DNA from: an uncultured bacterium
Lineage (GTDB): Bacteria > Planctomycetota > UBA1135 > GCA-002686595
Assembly (NCBI GenBank): GCA_938075305.1
Contig: CALJGV010000014.1
Location: 124,001 to 188,000, forward strand
DNA: 64,000 bases
Reading direction: 5' to 3'
This document shows, in pieces, positions 18,328 to 27,678 of the stretch. A program made the translations under genes and the position numbers. Each line of letters begins with the position of its first letter. Position 1 is the first letter of the stretch. Under the pieces are notes generated by a model. The model did no database searches, was not told the origin of the DNA, and saw only the letters and a program-made list of their open reading frames with translations.

Positions 18328-18422
18328 TGATGTCCTCTCGCGTCCCAGCAGGGGCGCGGTTCGATCTCCTGACCCACTCTCCCTGACCCCAAGCGTCCCA
18401 CCCCAGTCGGTGGGCCTCCGAC

Positions 18423-19703
18423 GTGCTGGACCTGAAATTCATCGTCAACAACCCCGACGCCGTGAGGGCGGGGGCCGCCAAGAAGCACATCCCGTGTGAC
18501 GTGGACGAGATCCTGCGGCTCGATGCCGAGCGGCGGGAGCTCGTGGGCAAGGTGGATGAGGCCCGCTCCAGGTCAAAGGCTGCGGGCAAGACGATCGCGC
18601 AGGCCACCCCGGAAGAGCGCCCCGGGCTCGTGGAGGCCCAGGCGCAGGAGAAGGCCGCCCTCAAGGCCATGGAGACGCGGCAGAAGGAGGTCGTCGAGGC
18701 GCTCGACGCCCAGCTGCTCCTGGTGCCCAACGTCCCCGCCGAGGCCGTCCCGGAGGGCGCCACGGACGAGGACAACGTCGAGATCAAGCGCTGGGGGGAG
18801 CCCCGTGACTTCGGATTCACGCCCCGCTCCCACAGTGAGCTGGGCGAGGCGCACAACTGGATCGACGCCGTTCGCGGCGCGCGGCTATCGGGGAGCCGGA
18901 ACTACGTGCTGCTGGGCGACATGTCGCTGCTGGAACACGCGGTCATGCGCTTCGCCTTCGACTCCATGTTGGCCCGCGGCTTCACCCCGCTCTCGGTCCC
19001 CACGCTCGTGCGCAGCGAGACCATGGTCGGCACCGGCTACTTCCCGGGCGGCGAGGACCAGGCCTACCGTTGCGATGACCGGGACGACCTCTGCCTAGTC
19101 GGCACGGCCGAGGTGCCGGTCACTGCGCTCTACCAGGACGAGATCCTGGATGGCGCGGACCTGCCCCTGAAGTTCGTGGCCCAGTCCAGCTGCTACCGGC
19201 GCGAGGCGGGGACGTACGGCAAGGACACCAAGGGGCTCTACCGCGTTCACCAGTTCCAGAAGGTGGAGCAGGTGGTCGTCGATAGGGCGGACGAGGCCCA
19301 GAGCCTCGAGCACCACCAGGCCATCCTCGGGAACTCGGAGGCGGTGCTTCAGGCGCTGGAGCTGCCCTACCGAGTCGTCAACGTGTGCGGCGGGGACCTC
19401 GGTCAGCCGCAGGTTCAGAAGTTCGACATCGAGACCTGGATGCCCTCCCGTGATAGCTACGGCGAGACCCACAGCGCGTCCCGCTTCCATGACTTCCAGG
19501 CCCGTCGCCTGGGCCTGCGCTACCGGGACGCGGAGGGCAAGGTGCACCACTGCCACACCCTGAACAACACGGTGGCGGCGTCGACCAGGATGCTCATCGC
19601 CCTGGTGGAGAACCACCAGAACGAGGACGGCACGGTTTCGGTGCCTGCTCCGCTCCGCCCCTACCTCGGCGGCCGGGAGCTGCTCGGGGAGCCGCTCAGC
19701 TGA
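18423..19703 (+). CDS. serS: Seryl-tRNA synthetase
   Basis: SerS charges tRNA-Ser and tRNA-Sec with serine. The N-terminal long coiled-coil arm that binds the tRNA variable arm spans about residues 25-100. The class II core has motif 1 near HAVMRFAFDSMLARGFTPL, motif 2 in QSSCYRREAGTYGKDTKGLYRVHQF, and motif 3 in TLNNTVAASTRMLIALVENHQ. GTAEVP marks the serine-binding loop. The length of 426 residues is normal. The start codon is GTG at 18423 (MLDLKFIVNNPDAVR, the standard N-terminus). It is convergent with gspJ. Confidence 0.97.
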   Translation: MLDLKFIVNNPDAVRAGAAKKHIPCDVDEILRLDAERRELVGKVDEARSRSKAAGKTIAQATPEERPGLVEAQAQEKAALKAMETRQKEVVEALDAQLLLVPNVPAEAVPEGATDEDNVEIKRWGEPRDFGFTPRSHSELGEAHNWIDAVRGARLSGSRNYVLLGDMSLLEHAVMRFAFDSMLARGFTPLSVPTLVRSETMVGTGYFPGGEDQAYRCDDRDDLCLVGTAEVPVTALYQDEILDGADLPLKFVAQSSCYRREAGTYGKDTKGLYRVHQFQKVEQVVVDRADEAQSLEHHQAILGNSEAVLQALELPYRVVNVCGGDLGQPQVQKFDIETWMPSRDSYGETHSASRFHDFQARRLGLRYRDAEGKVHHCHTLNNTVAASTRMLIALVENHQNEDGTVSVPAPLRPYLGGRELLGEPLS

Positions 19704-19711
19704 GCTCGATG

Positions 19712-19732
19712 GGGGCGGGCGCCCAGCGCCCC
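19712..19732. terminator. Possible bidirectional hairpin between serS and gspJ
   Basis: GGGGCG (19712-19717) pairs with CGCCCC (19727-19732) in the 37-base convergent gap. An internal GGGCGCCC palindrome competes with it. There is no U-tract. Confidence 0.35.
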
Positions 19733-19740
19733 GGACCGGG

Positions 19741-20700
19741 CTAGCGGTCGCCGATTGAGTCCACGGAGGGGCGCGCGCCACCCGTTCCCCGTCCGTCCCC
19801 GCTCCCTCTACCGCCGCCCTTGGTGTTGTTCTGGCCGCGGCCGCCGGTGGCCGTGATTCCGCTGCCGGGAACGACCTCCTCTTCGCCGCCCGCCTCGGGG
19901 TCCGAGGCGGTGGCGCCCGGTGCCTGAGGGAGCGCGAGGCGCGGGATCTCACCCTCGGCGACCCGCAGGGCCTCGGGGAACCGGACGACCCGGGTGTAGG
20001 TCATCGTGCGTCGGTCCCGGCCGCTGAAGTCCATGGACTCGCGGTCGATCCGCGGCTTGAGCTCGACGGTGAGGGAGAGTCGGATCCAGGCGGGGAGCCC
20101 GATCAGTTCCTCGTCACCCGAGACCTCGCCCCAGCCGTCGTAGGGCTCCGCGTCCGGTCCATCCTCGGTGAAGACCTCGATGTTGAAGCCCTTCACCTGG
20201 TCCGAGAGGAAGATGTACGAGCCGCCCTCGAAGGGCTCTTCATCCACGCCGAAGTCTTCCCTGCGATAGACCTCCAGGAATTCGTCGTTGTCCCGGTTGG
20301 GCCGCATCACGTAGCCGACCTCGTTGATGTCTGCTCGGACACTCTCGGTGCCGTCGCTCAGGTGGACCACGAGGCTGTCGGTGGTGGTCACGAAGTCGAT
20401 TCGGTCCGCGTCCTGGCCGTTGACCGTCCGGTCCGTGATCTGGAGCCAGGTGTTGCGCGGTCGGCTGGTGGTGAAGACCCCGCGGAGATCCTGGATCATC
20501 AGCTCAAGGACGGCGGGGCCGGCGAGCTGCATCTCCTGGAAGTTGTGGATGGTGTCGCGCGTTCGACGCGCGGCCTGCATGAGCTTCGAGATGCTGACGA
20601 ACATCATGCTCATGATGACGATGACCAGTAGCACCTCCACGAGGGTGAAGCCGCGGTCGCCCGCGCTGGTCTTCGGTGTGTGTCGCGTGCTCTGCATCAT
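19741..20700 (-). CDS. gspJ: Type II secretion minor pseudopilin, GspJ-like
   Basis: This is a 319-residue protein with a prepilin N-terminus: a short basic leader, then the cleavage site RG/FTLVEVLLVIVIM with Glu at +5. The leader peptidase would cut after Gly. The position (last of the pseudopilin genes) and the larger size fit the tip subunit GspJ. The C-terminal 80 residues are Gly/Asn/Arg-rich and low-complexity, including a GGRGQNNTKGGGR segment that resembles the GspI tail. The ATG at 20700 overlaps the gspI stop by 4 bases. Confidence 0.75.
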   Translation of the reverse strand: MMQSTRHTPKTSAGDRGFTLVEVLLVIVIMSMMFVSISKLMQAARRTRDTIHNFQEMQLAGPAVLELMIQDLRGVFTTSRPRNTWLQITDRTVNGQDADRIDFVTTTDSLVVHLSDGTESVRADINEVGYVMRPNRDNDEFLEVYRREDFGVDEEPFEGGSYIFLSDQVKGFNIEVFTEDGPDAEPYDGWGEVSGDEELIGLPAWIRLSLTVELKPRIDRESMDFSGRDRRTMTYTRVVRFPEALRVAEGEIPRLALPQAPGATASDPEAGGEEEVVPGSGITATGGRGQNNTKGGGRGSGDGRGTGGARPSVDSIGDR

Positions 20701-21320
20701 CGGCCTCCGCCGTCGAGGTTGTTCTGGCCGCCGGCGCCCCCACCGATGCCGGCGCCTGCCTGGCCCGCCTGCTCCTCGGCGAGCAGGTCCTCCTCCGAGG
20801 GGCCGTAGACCTGCTCCCATCGGATCCAGCGCTCGAGGACGAGCTCCTGGGGGTAGTCCGAGAACTTCGGGTAGCTGACGCGCAGCTTGACCTTCTCGAA
20901 GGGCTCGGTGTTCTCCTCGTCGTCCTCTTCGTCCTCGTCCTGGCGGTCCTCCCAGTCTCGCCGGGCCGCGTAGTTGTCGAACGGGCGCTCCGTGCCGTCA
21001 TCGTCCGTCGCCTCGGCGAGCGCGTCCTCGCCCAGCGCCAGCTCCCAGAAGAAGTCGGGCTCGTCCTGCTCCGCGAAGCTACCGGTCAGGCCGGACTCGA
21101 TCTCCTCCTGCCAGAGGCCCGCGGAGATCAACCCCATCATCTCGGAGCCGAGCTCGAAGGCGGTCTTGCGGGCGCGGTTGTGGGCCGCGCTGAACTTGGC
21201 GCCTTCCAGGCCCTGGAGCATGACCGTCAGCACGATGGCGACGATGGCGATGGTCACCGCCGCTTCCGCGAGGGTGAAGCCGGCGCGGGCCGTCGTCGCG
21301 GGTCGCAGGGGGCCCCTCAC
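20697..21320 (-). CDS. gspI: Type II secretion minor pseudopilin, GspI-like
   Basis: This is a 207-residue prepilin with the leader site AG/FTLAEAAVTIAIV. The body is unusually acidic: a run around residues 118-135 is almost entirely Asp and Glu. The C-terminal 20 residues are Gly-rich with GGAGGQNNLDGGGR. Assignment to GspI rests on operon position between gspH- and gspJ-like genes and on the Ala-rich start of the helix. Both ends overlap neighbouring genes by 4 bases. Confidence 0.7.
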   Translation of the reverse strand: MRGPLRPATTARAGFTLAEAAVTIAIVAIVLTVMLQGLEGAKFSAAHNRARKTAFELGSEMMGLISAGLWQEEIESGLTGSFAEQDEPDFFWELALGEDALAEATDDDGTERPFDNYAARRDWEDRQDEDEEDDEENTEPFEKVKLRVSYPKFSDYPQELVLERWIRWEQVYGPSEEDLLAEEQAGQAGAGIGGGAGGQNNLDGGGR

Positions 21321-21901
21321 CGGAAGTCTCCGTCGTCCGGGGCCTCTCGGATGAACACGTCACGGTGGAACTTGAAGGTCCCCGTGAGGGCCATGATCTC
21401 GATGGTGAAGAAGTTCCCGTACGCCGGCTGCTTGAGCACCACCTGGTGGTCGGACGCCGCCCCGCGGGGGTCGAAGCGCGCGAAGACCGGACCTGAGTCG
21501 TAGGTCTCCCCCGCGGTGGCCACGACCTCGAACTCAACGCCGTCGGGGAGCCGCTGCCAGTTTCCGTAGGCCCGCTCGGAGTCATCGTTCACCTCGGCGT
21601 CGAAGCGCCCTCCGCCCAGGACGAAGGGCGTGACCCGGCGGTAGCGCTCTCCGTCGAGGTCGTACTCCACGAAGAACTCGAGGGAGCGGCTGATGGCCTG
21701 GCTCCGGGTCTCGCGCAGGAGGGCCGTCAGGGATCGCACAGCGGTGTTGAGCCGCTCCTTGGGAACGAAGGCGTCGTAGCTGACGGAGATGATGTAGGTG
21801 CCCATCCCGATCACCGCCGCCACGACCATGAGCTCGACGAGAGAGAACCCTCGACGGCGCTGGCCGCTGCTCGGCGCGAAGGAAGAGGCCGGGCGGCGCA
21901 C
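21317..21901 (-). CDS. gspH: Type II secretion minor pseudopilin, GspH-like
   Basis: This is a 194-residue prepilin with the leader site RG/FSLVELMVVAAVI followed by SLTALLRETRSQAISR, the pattern typical of GspH/FimT-like proteins (a helix continuing into Arg/Gln-rich residues). It would be a minor subunit near the pseudopilus tip. It lies two bases after gspG and overlaps gspI by 4 bases. Confidence 0.75.
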   Translation of the reverse strand: MRRPASSFAPSSGQRRRGFSLVELMVVAAVIGMGTYIISVSYDAFVPKERLNTAVRSLTALLRETRSQAISRSLEFFVEYDLDGERYRRVTPFVLGGGRFDAEVNDDSERAYGNWQRLPDGVEFEVVATAGETYDSGPVFARFDPRGAASDHQVVLKQPAYGNFFTIEIMALTGTFKFHRDVFIREAPDDGDFR

Positions 21902-21903
21902 CC

Positions 21904-22344
21904 TCAGACCTCGCCGTTGCGGATCATCTGGTTGTTGAAGTCCATGTTCTTGCCCTCGCCACCCTGGGAGCCATCGGCGCCGTAGGTCCAGATGAGGAAG
22001 CCGGCGTTACCACTCCCATCGGGCTCGAAGATGTACTCGTTGCCCCAGGGGTCGCGGGGAACCACGGTCTGCTTCAGGTAGCTCGCCCCGAACTCGTCCT
22101 TCTCGACGAGGATCTCGAGGCTATCGGGCAGGCGGCTCGCGTTGTCCATCTGGAAGGACTCGACGGCCGCATCCAGGGCGGTGATGTCGGCCTTGGCCTT
22201 GGATACGCTGGCCGTGCCGAGCTTGCTGACCACGTTGGGGACGACCACCGTGGCGAGGAGGCCGATGATGACGATGACGACCATCAGTTCGGCGAGCGAG
22301 AAGCCTGCGCTCCGGGACGCGAGGTGGCGGCGGTTGATCTTCAT
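21904..22344 (-). CDS. gspG: Type II secretion major pseudopilin
   Basis: This is a 146-residue major pseudopilin. The cleavage site is AG/FSLAELMVVIVIIGLLATVVVPNV. The C-terminal part has the GspG signature TALDAAVESFQMDN, then LKQTVVPRDPWGNEYIFEPDG, which carries the Asp/Pro-Trp-Gly calcium-binding loop. YGADGSQGGEGKNMDF at the C-terminus also fits GspG (usually GxDGxxGGxGxxADI). It polymerises into the pseudopilus that drives substrate through GspD. Confidence 0.92.
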   Translation of the reverse strand: MKINRRHLASRSAGFSLAELMVVIVIIGLLATVVVPNVVSKLGTASVSKAKADITALDAAVESFQMDNASRLPDSLEILVEKDEFGASYLKQTVVPRDPWGNEYIFEPDGSGNAGFLIWTYGADGSQGGEGKNMDFNNQMIRNGEV

Positions 22345-22394
22345 GGTGGGTAGTGGGTGGGCACCGTGTCGGTGCGGTGAACATGCCGGTCCGA

Positions 22395-23660
22395 TCAGAC
22401 CTGGCCGATGTCGAGAATGGGCTGGACGATGGCGAAGACGATGTAGCCGACGACGCCCGCCAAGAGGACGATCATGATCGGCTCGAGGAGGCTCGTGAAG
22501 CGCTCGGCGGCGACCTCGATCTCCTCGTCGTAGGCGGTGGCGATGCGATCGAGCATCTGCTCGAGCTCTCCGGACTGCTCGCCGACCACGACCATATAGC
22601 CCACGGTGGAGGGGAATGCGCCGCTGTTACGCAGGGGCGTCGCGATGTCAGTGCCCTCGACCACGCGCTCCTTGATGTGGCCCGTGGCGTCGGCCACGAC
22701 GCGGTTTCCCACGACGCTCTGGGTGATCTCCAGGGACTGGATCACGGGGACGCCGGACTGGAGCAGGGTCGAGAGGGTGCGCGTGAAGCGGGACACCGCA
22801 GCCCGTCGCATCAGGTCGCCCACCACGGGGATCCGGAGCAGGGTGCGGTCGATCACCAGGCGTCCGTTCTCGCCCTTGCTGTAGGTGCGCTCGAACAGGA
22901 ACGAGATCACCCCGATCAGCAGGAACACCGCCCACCACCAGCTCTTCAGGAAGTCGCTCGCGCCCACCAGGATGCGGGTCGAGGGGGGGAGCTCCTTGTT
23001 CTGCTCAATGAGCATCCGGGTGATCTCCGGCACGACCTTGGCCATCAGGATGGTGACCACGATCATCCCGATCCCGATCATCATCAGCGGGTAGGTCAGC
23101 GCGCCAACGATCTTGCGTCGCAGGGCGCGCTGGCTCTGCATGTAGTCGGCGAGGCGCGTGAGGACCGTGTCGAGGTTGCCCGCCGCCTGCCCGGCGCGGA
23201 CCATGTTGACGTAGAGCGGCGTGAACCAGCCGGGGTGCTTCGCCAGCGCGTCGGCCAGGTTGGCGCCCTGTTGGATGTCCTCGCGGAGCTCCCGGCAGAG
23301 GGTCTCAACCCGCTTCTGCTCGGCCTGGTCCACGAGGGCGGAGAGGGACTCGTTGAGCGCGATACCGGAGCCCAGGAGGGTCGCCAGCTGGCGGGTCATC
23401 CCCGCCACGATGTCAATCTCACGGGCCCCCGGCCCCTGGCTCGAGGTCCGCGACTCCAGCAGCCTGGAGAGGCGGCTCGGCTCGCTGCCACCCTTGGTCT
23501 TCTTCCTGACCTTCTTGCCGCCTCGGGTCGCCGAGATGCTCGAGACGATCAGGCTGTCCTTCCGCAGCTTCGCCCGCGCGTCACGCTCCGTGTCGGCGTC
23601 AATGACGCCCGACTTGGTCGCGCCGCCACTGGTGTAGGCCTTGTACTCGTAGATCGGCAT
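22395..23660 (-). CDS. gspF: Type II secretion inner-membrane platform protein
   Basis: GspF is a 421-residue polytopic platform protein that couples the GspE ATPase to pseudopilus assembly. It starts MPIYEYKAYTSGG, the usual GspF/PilC N-terminus. Two homologous cytoplasmic domains contain the T2SF signatures FTRQLATLLGSGI-type (here MTRQLATLLGSGIALNESL) and FTRTLSTLLQSGVPVIQSLE. Three hydrophobic segments lie near 185-210, 235-255 and 390-412. The start at 23660 excludes an upstream frame that runs into gspE. It lies 23 bases after gspE. Confidence 0.93.
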   Translation of the reverse strand: MPIYEYKAYTSGGATKSGVIDADTERDARAKLRKDSLIVSSISATRGGKKVRKKTKGGSEPSRLSRLLESRTSSQGPGAREIDIVAGMTRQLATLLGSGIALNESLSALVDQAEQKRVETLCRELREDIQQGANLADALAKHPGWFTPLYVNMVRAGQAAGNLDTVLTRLADYMQSQRALRRKIVGALTYPLMMIGIGMIVVTILMAKVVPEITRMLIEQNKELPPSTRILVGASDFLKSWWWAVFLLIGVISFLFERTYSKGENGRLVIDRTLLRIPVVGDLMRRAAVSRFTRTLSTLLQSGVPVIQSLEITQSVVGNRVVADATGHIKERVVEGTDIATPLRNSGAFPSTVGYMVVVGEQSGELEQMLDRIATAYDEEIEVAAERFTSLLEPIMIVLLAGVVGYIVFAIVQPILDIGQV

Positions 23661-23683
23661 GGGAGGTGGTCCGCGAGCTCGGC

Positions 23684-25384
23684 TCAGACGTCGAGCTGGG
23701 TGACGCGCAGGACCTCGTCCGGCGTGGTGACGCCCTGGATGATCTTCTTGCGCCCGTCGGCACGCAGGGTCTGGAAGCCCTCGTTGATCTGCTGTCGCTT
23801 GATATCCGAGGCGCTGGCGCCCTCCATGACCATCGTCCGAATACGCTCGGTCACGGGGAGGAACTCGTAGATCGCGGTCCGCCCCGCATAGCCAGAGTGG
23901 AAGCACTCGTCGCAGCCGGGACCGTGGGCGATCTCGCCGCCCAACTCGTCCGGCGTCATGTCCACCTTGCGCAGCTTGGCGGCCCACTCGTCGTCGATGG
24001 GTTCCACCACCTTGCAGTGGGGACAGATCGTCCGCACCAGGCGCTGGGCGATGATGAGCACGATGGACGAGGCCACCAGGTAGCTCTCGACGCCCTGGTC
24101 CACCATTCGCGTGATGGTGCTGGCTGAGTCGTTGGTGTGGACCGTGGAGAAGACCAGGTGTCCGGTCAGGGCCGCGCGGATGGCGACCTCCGCCGTCTCC
24201 AGGTCTCGGATCTCACCGACCATCATGACGTCGGGGTCCTGGCGCAGGAACGAGCGCAGCCCCGAGGCGAAGGTGAGGCCCTTCTTCTGGTTGACCTGCA
24301 CCTGGCTGATACCGCCGATGGCGTACTCGACCGGGTCCTCGATGGTGAGGATGTTCTTCTTGGTCGTGTCGATCTCCGCCATGGAGGCGTAGAGCGTGGT
24401 GGTCTTGCCCGAGCCGGTGGGCCCGGTGACCAGCACGATGCCGTGGTTGTAGTCCAGGTACTCCCGGATCATCTCGAGGTTCTTGTCCTCGAGCCCGATC
24501 TCGTTGAGCCGGTACAGCTTGGCGGTCTTGTCGAGCAGTCGCATGACGATCCGCTCACCGGTGCTGGTGGGAACCGAGCTGATACGGACGTCGACCTCTC
24601 CGTCGCCGATGCGTAGCGAGGCGCGGCCATCCTGGGGGAGCCGGCGCTCCGCGATGTCCATCTTGCCCATGACCTTGACGCGACTGATGATCGCGTCCTG
24701 GACGCGCTTGGGGATCGCGTCCATGTCATAGAGGATGCCGTCGATCCGGAATCGCACCTGCATCCGGTCGGGGTACGGCTGGAAGTGGACGTCCGAGGCG
24801 CGGAGCTTGAGCGCCTGGAACAGGATCGTGTTCACCAGCTTGATGATCGGCGCCTTGTTGGAGACGTCGAGCACGTCCTCCGAGTCGTCGATCTCCGCCG
24901 CGAGGGAGCCGATGTCCCCGTCCTCGGAGACGGCGTCCAGGGCCTCGTCCACGCCGTCCGCCTTGTGGCGGTAAGCGCGCGCGATGAGCGTCGTGATCTC
25001 CTGGCGAGGGGCCAGGACCGCGTCCACCTCGCTGCCGATCATGGCCGCGAGGTCGTCCATCGGGTGGGGGTCCAGGGGCGAGCAGGTCGCAACCTTCAGG
25101 ACGCCGTCGCCCGACTCGAGGGCGACGAGGTTGTAGTTTCGAGCGAAGGTGACCGGAACGGAGTCCACGAAGGTCCCGGGGACCTTCGTCCCGTCGAGGC
25201 TCTTGCGGAACTCGTAGCCGAGGTGCTTGGCGTAGATCTGGAGGAGGGTTCCCTCCTCCATGAAGTCCTTGGCGAGGATGACCCGATCGATGGAGTCGCC
25301 CGAGACCGCGGAGATTCCGCGGCATTCCTCGAGCTGGTCCCGGGTGAGTCCCGCGTCCAGGAGCAATTCTCCGATGCTGACCAT
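23684..25384 (-). CDS. gspE: Type II secretion ATPase
   Basis: This is the 566-residue hexameric ATPase of the secretion system. An N-terminal T2SSE_N domain (about 1-150) is followed by the catalytic core. The core contains Walker A GPTGSGKT (321-328), an Asp box ILTIEDPVEYA, Walker B VMMVGEIRDLETAE, and a His box TGHLVFSTVHTNDS. A zinc-binding four-cysteine motif, C454-P-H-C457 and C491-D-E-C494, is characteristic of GspE/PilB. The ATG at 25384 gives family length and lies 23 bases after gspD. It energises GspF and pseudopilus growth. Confidence 0.94.
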   Translation of the reverse strand: MVSIGELLLDAGLTRDQLEECRGISAVSGDSIDRVILAKDFMEEGTLLQIYAKHLGYEFRKSLDGTKVPGTFVDSVPVTFARNYNLVALESGDGVLKVATCSPLDPHPMDDLAAMIGSEVDAVLAPRQEITTLIARAYRHKADGVDEALDAVSEDGDIGSLAAEIDDSEDVLDVSNKAPIIKLVNTILFQALKLRASDVHFQPYPDRMQVRFRIDGILYDMDAIPKRVQDAIISRVKVMGKMDIAERRLPQDGRASLRIGDGEVDVRISSVPTSTGERIVMRLLDKTAKLYRLNEIGLEDKNLEMIREYLDYNHGIVLVTGPTGSGKTTTLYASMAEIDTTKKNILTIEDPVEYAIGGISQVQVNQKKGLTFASGLRSFLRQDPDVMMVGEIRDLETAEVAIRAALTGHLVFSTVHTNDSASTITRMVDQGVESYLVASSIVLIIAQRLVRTICPHCKVVEPIDDEWAAKLRKVDMTPDELGGEIAHGPGCDECFHSGYAGRTAIYEFLPVTERIRTMVMEGASASDIKRQQINEGFQTLRADGRKKIIQGVTTPDEVLRVTQLDV

Positions 25385-25407
25385 GGGGTGGTGGTGCGCG
25401 AGCGCGC

Positions 25408-27678
25408 TCAGTCCTCCGGGGTCTCTTCGTCGAGCATGCGGGCGGCCTCCAGGGGGGACAGTCCCACCTGGTCGCCGGCGGTCTCTCCGCGCTGGGGCGG
25501 CGTGTAGAGCGGCAGGTCGAAGCCCTCCAGCCCGACGGAGGAGCCAGCGGCCTCGCTGGACATACCGAAGGTGGGGTCGATCTTCCGCAAGCGCTCGATG
25601 CCAATCTCGCGGGCCGCCTCGAGCTTCTTCCCGTAGGAGAGCTCGGCCAGGTCGGCGAACTCGGTGTCCTTCAGGATGTGGGGCGTGACGAAGAAGTAGA
25701 GGACGGTGCGGTCCCGGGTGCCGGTCTCGCGCGAGAACAGGCGGCCGAGAATCGGGATGTCCCCGAGCCACGGGACCTGGGTCCGGGTCTTGCTCTCGTT
25801 GTCCACCACGATGCCGCCGATGACCATCGTGCTGCCATCGGGGACGTTGATCTGAGTCTCGATGGTCCGGGTCACCCGCGGCGGCGGGATGGCGCCCTGG
25901 ACGGCCCCGATGAAGGTGGAGACCTCGAGGTAGACGTCGAGGCGCAGGTAGCGCGAGGCGCTGATGGAGGGGGAGATCTCCATGGTGATGCCCGCCTCCT
26001 CGTAGCCGTTGAAGTTCTCCTGGGTCTGACCGGCGCCGACGCCGCCGCCTGTTGCGGTGATCTGCGTCGTGGGCTGCTCGTCCAGGGTGGAGACCCTGGC
26101 GACCGAGTTGTTGTTCACCAGGACGCTCGGGACGTTGAGCACGTCCGAGTTCCGCTTCTCCTCGACCAGCGCGACCAGCATGGGGATGGAGAACTCGTCC
26201 CCGTCGATGATGCCCGCCGTGACACCCTGTCCGACGTTGGGGACCCGCAGGTCGGGGACGCCGTCCCCGTCGGAGTCCTGAATCGTCGAGAGACCGAAGC
26301 CCGTGACGCCGAAGCCGCCGCTCTCGCCGACGCCGGGGATGTCCGCGAAGCCGAGCTCCACGCCGATGTCGAGGAAGTCGCGGCCGGTGAGCTCGATCAG
26401 CGCGGTCTCGATCAAGACCTGGTCCTGCCGTCGGTCGAGGCGCTCGATGAGCGACTTGAGCTCCTCGTATCGCGTCCGGTTGGCCGCGATGAGCAGGGAG
26501 TTGGTCTCGGCGTCCGCAACCACGACGTACTCGCGGGCGTTGTTGGACGCCCGAGGTGCACCAGCCCGCTGGTTGCCCGCGGCCGCGCCCTGCTCGAGCT
26601 GGACGGCGTCCTGCAGGAACTCGTCGAGGGTCTCGGCGAGGTCCTCGGCGCTGACGTTGTCGAGGGCGTAGATGTGGTAGTTGCGCTCCCGCTCGACGAC
26701 GTCCACGTCGAGGCGTGCGACGAGCTCCTTGATGCGCGGCATCTCCTCCGGCATGGCCATGACGAGGAGCGAGTTGGTTCGGCTCTCGGTGAGGATCTTG
26801 GCCTCACCCTGGTTGCGGTTCAGCGCGCCCTGGGGGCCCTGGGCCTGCGGACCCGACGGGCGGTTCTGGTTCGCCGCCTCGAGCAGCTCTTCGACGGTCG
26901 CGGCGATGTCCTCCGCCGACGCGTACTCGAGCTTGATCACGTCGAACTCCGGCGGGATCACCTCCGTCTGGGAGGCGTCGTCGATGATCTTGAGCATGTT
27001 CGCCAGCGCCACCACGTTGCTGCCGAACCCGACCAGGACCATGGACTGGGAGTTACCCGCCGGCAGCATTTGCTGCGTGTTGGGGTCGGTGATCATCGAC
27101 CGCATCGAGTTGGAGACCTGCCGCACGTCCGTGTTGGGCAGGCTCACCACGGTGGTGATCAGGGTCGCGGGCTGGTCCTCGTACTCCTCGAGGCGCTCCG
27201 GCTCCACGTAGAGCGCGCCCGCGCGGAGGTTGTTGCGGGCCGCGGTGGCCAGGGAGTCGATCTTGATGACCGAGATGTCGTCCTCGCCGATCTCCGTGCA
27301 GACGAAGTCGGAGATGATCATCATCACCTGGAAGAAGGAGTAGAACCGGTCCTTCTTGATGGTCTTGGCGCCCAGCAGGTTGACCTGCTGGTTCTTGAGC
27401 AGCGCCTCGGTCTCGGCACCCCAGGTGAAGTTCAGCCCGGTGACCTGCTCGCAGGCCTGGACGAACTGGTAGAGCGTCATGCTCTCGTCCTCGTCGCTCT
27501 GGGCGAAGTTCAGGACGTAGGTGCCGTCCTGCTCCTGGATGACGTAGAGCTCCTCATCCTCACCCTGTGCCATCGCGGCGCCGCTCGCGCCGAGCAGCAG
27601 GGTCAGGAGGCAGGCCCCACGGGCCATGGCGCCGGCGAGACGGAGGGGGCCGCCGAGACCGGGGAGCCTTTGGGCCAT
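25408..27678 (-). CDS. gspD: Type II secretion outer-membrane secretin
   Basis: GspD is the secretin that forms the outer-membrane gate. From the ATG at 27678 the protein is 756 residues, with a signal peptide ending ASGAAMAQ. The periplasmic N0-N3 domains follow (repeated IKLEYASAEDIAATVEELL- and IYALDNVSAEDLAETLDEFL-type units). The secretin core then begins near LIETALIELTGRDFLDIG and contains the signature VPWLGDIPILGRLFSRE. A C-terminal 80-residue tail follows. An ATG at 27735 would add 19 residues before the signal. It is the first gene of the gspDEFGHIJ run. No gspC is adjacent. Confidence 0.93.
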   Translation of the reverse strand: MAQRLPGLGGPLRLAGAMARGACLLTLLLGASGAAMAQGEDEELYVIQEQDGTYVLNFAQSDEDESMTLYQFVQACEQVTGLNFTWGAETEALLKNQQVNLLGAKTIKKDRFYSFFQVMMIISDFVCTEIGEDDISVIKIDSLATAARNNLRAGALYVEPERLEEYEDQPATLITTVVSLPNTDVRQVSNSMRSMITDPNTQQMLPAGNSQSMVLVGFGSNVVALANMLKIIDDASQTEVIPPEFDVIKLEYASAEDIAATVEELLEAANQNRPSGPQAQGPQGALNRNQGEAKILTESRTNSLLVMAMPEEMPRIKELVARLDVDVVERERNYHIYALDNVSAEDLAETLDEFLQDAVQLEQGAAAGNQRAGAPRASNNAREYVVVADAETNSLLIAANRTRYEELKSLIERLDRRQDQVLIETALIELTGRDFLDIGVELGFADIPGVGESGGFGVTGFGLSTIQDSDGDGVPDLRVPNVGQGVTAGIIDGDEFSIPMLVALVEEKRNSDVLNVPSVLVNNNSVARVSTLDEQPTTQITATGGGVGAGQTQENFNGYEEAGITMEISPSISASRYLRLDVYLEVSTFIGAVQGAIPPPRVTRTIETQINVPDGSTMVIGGIVVDNESKTRTQVPWLGDIPILGRLFSRETGTRDRTVLYFFVTPHILKDTEFADLAELSYGKKLEAAREIGIERLRKIDPTFGMSSEAAGSSVGLEGFDLPLYTPPQRGETAGDQVGLSPLEAARMLDEETPED

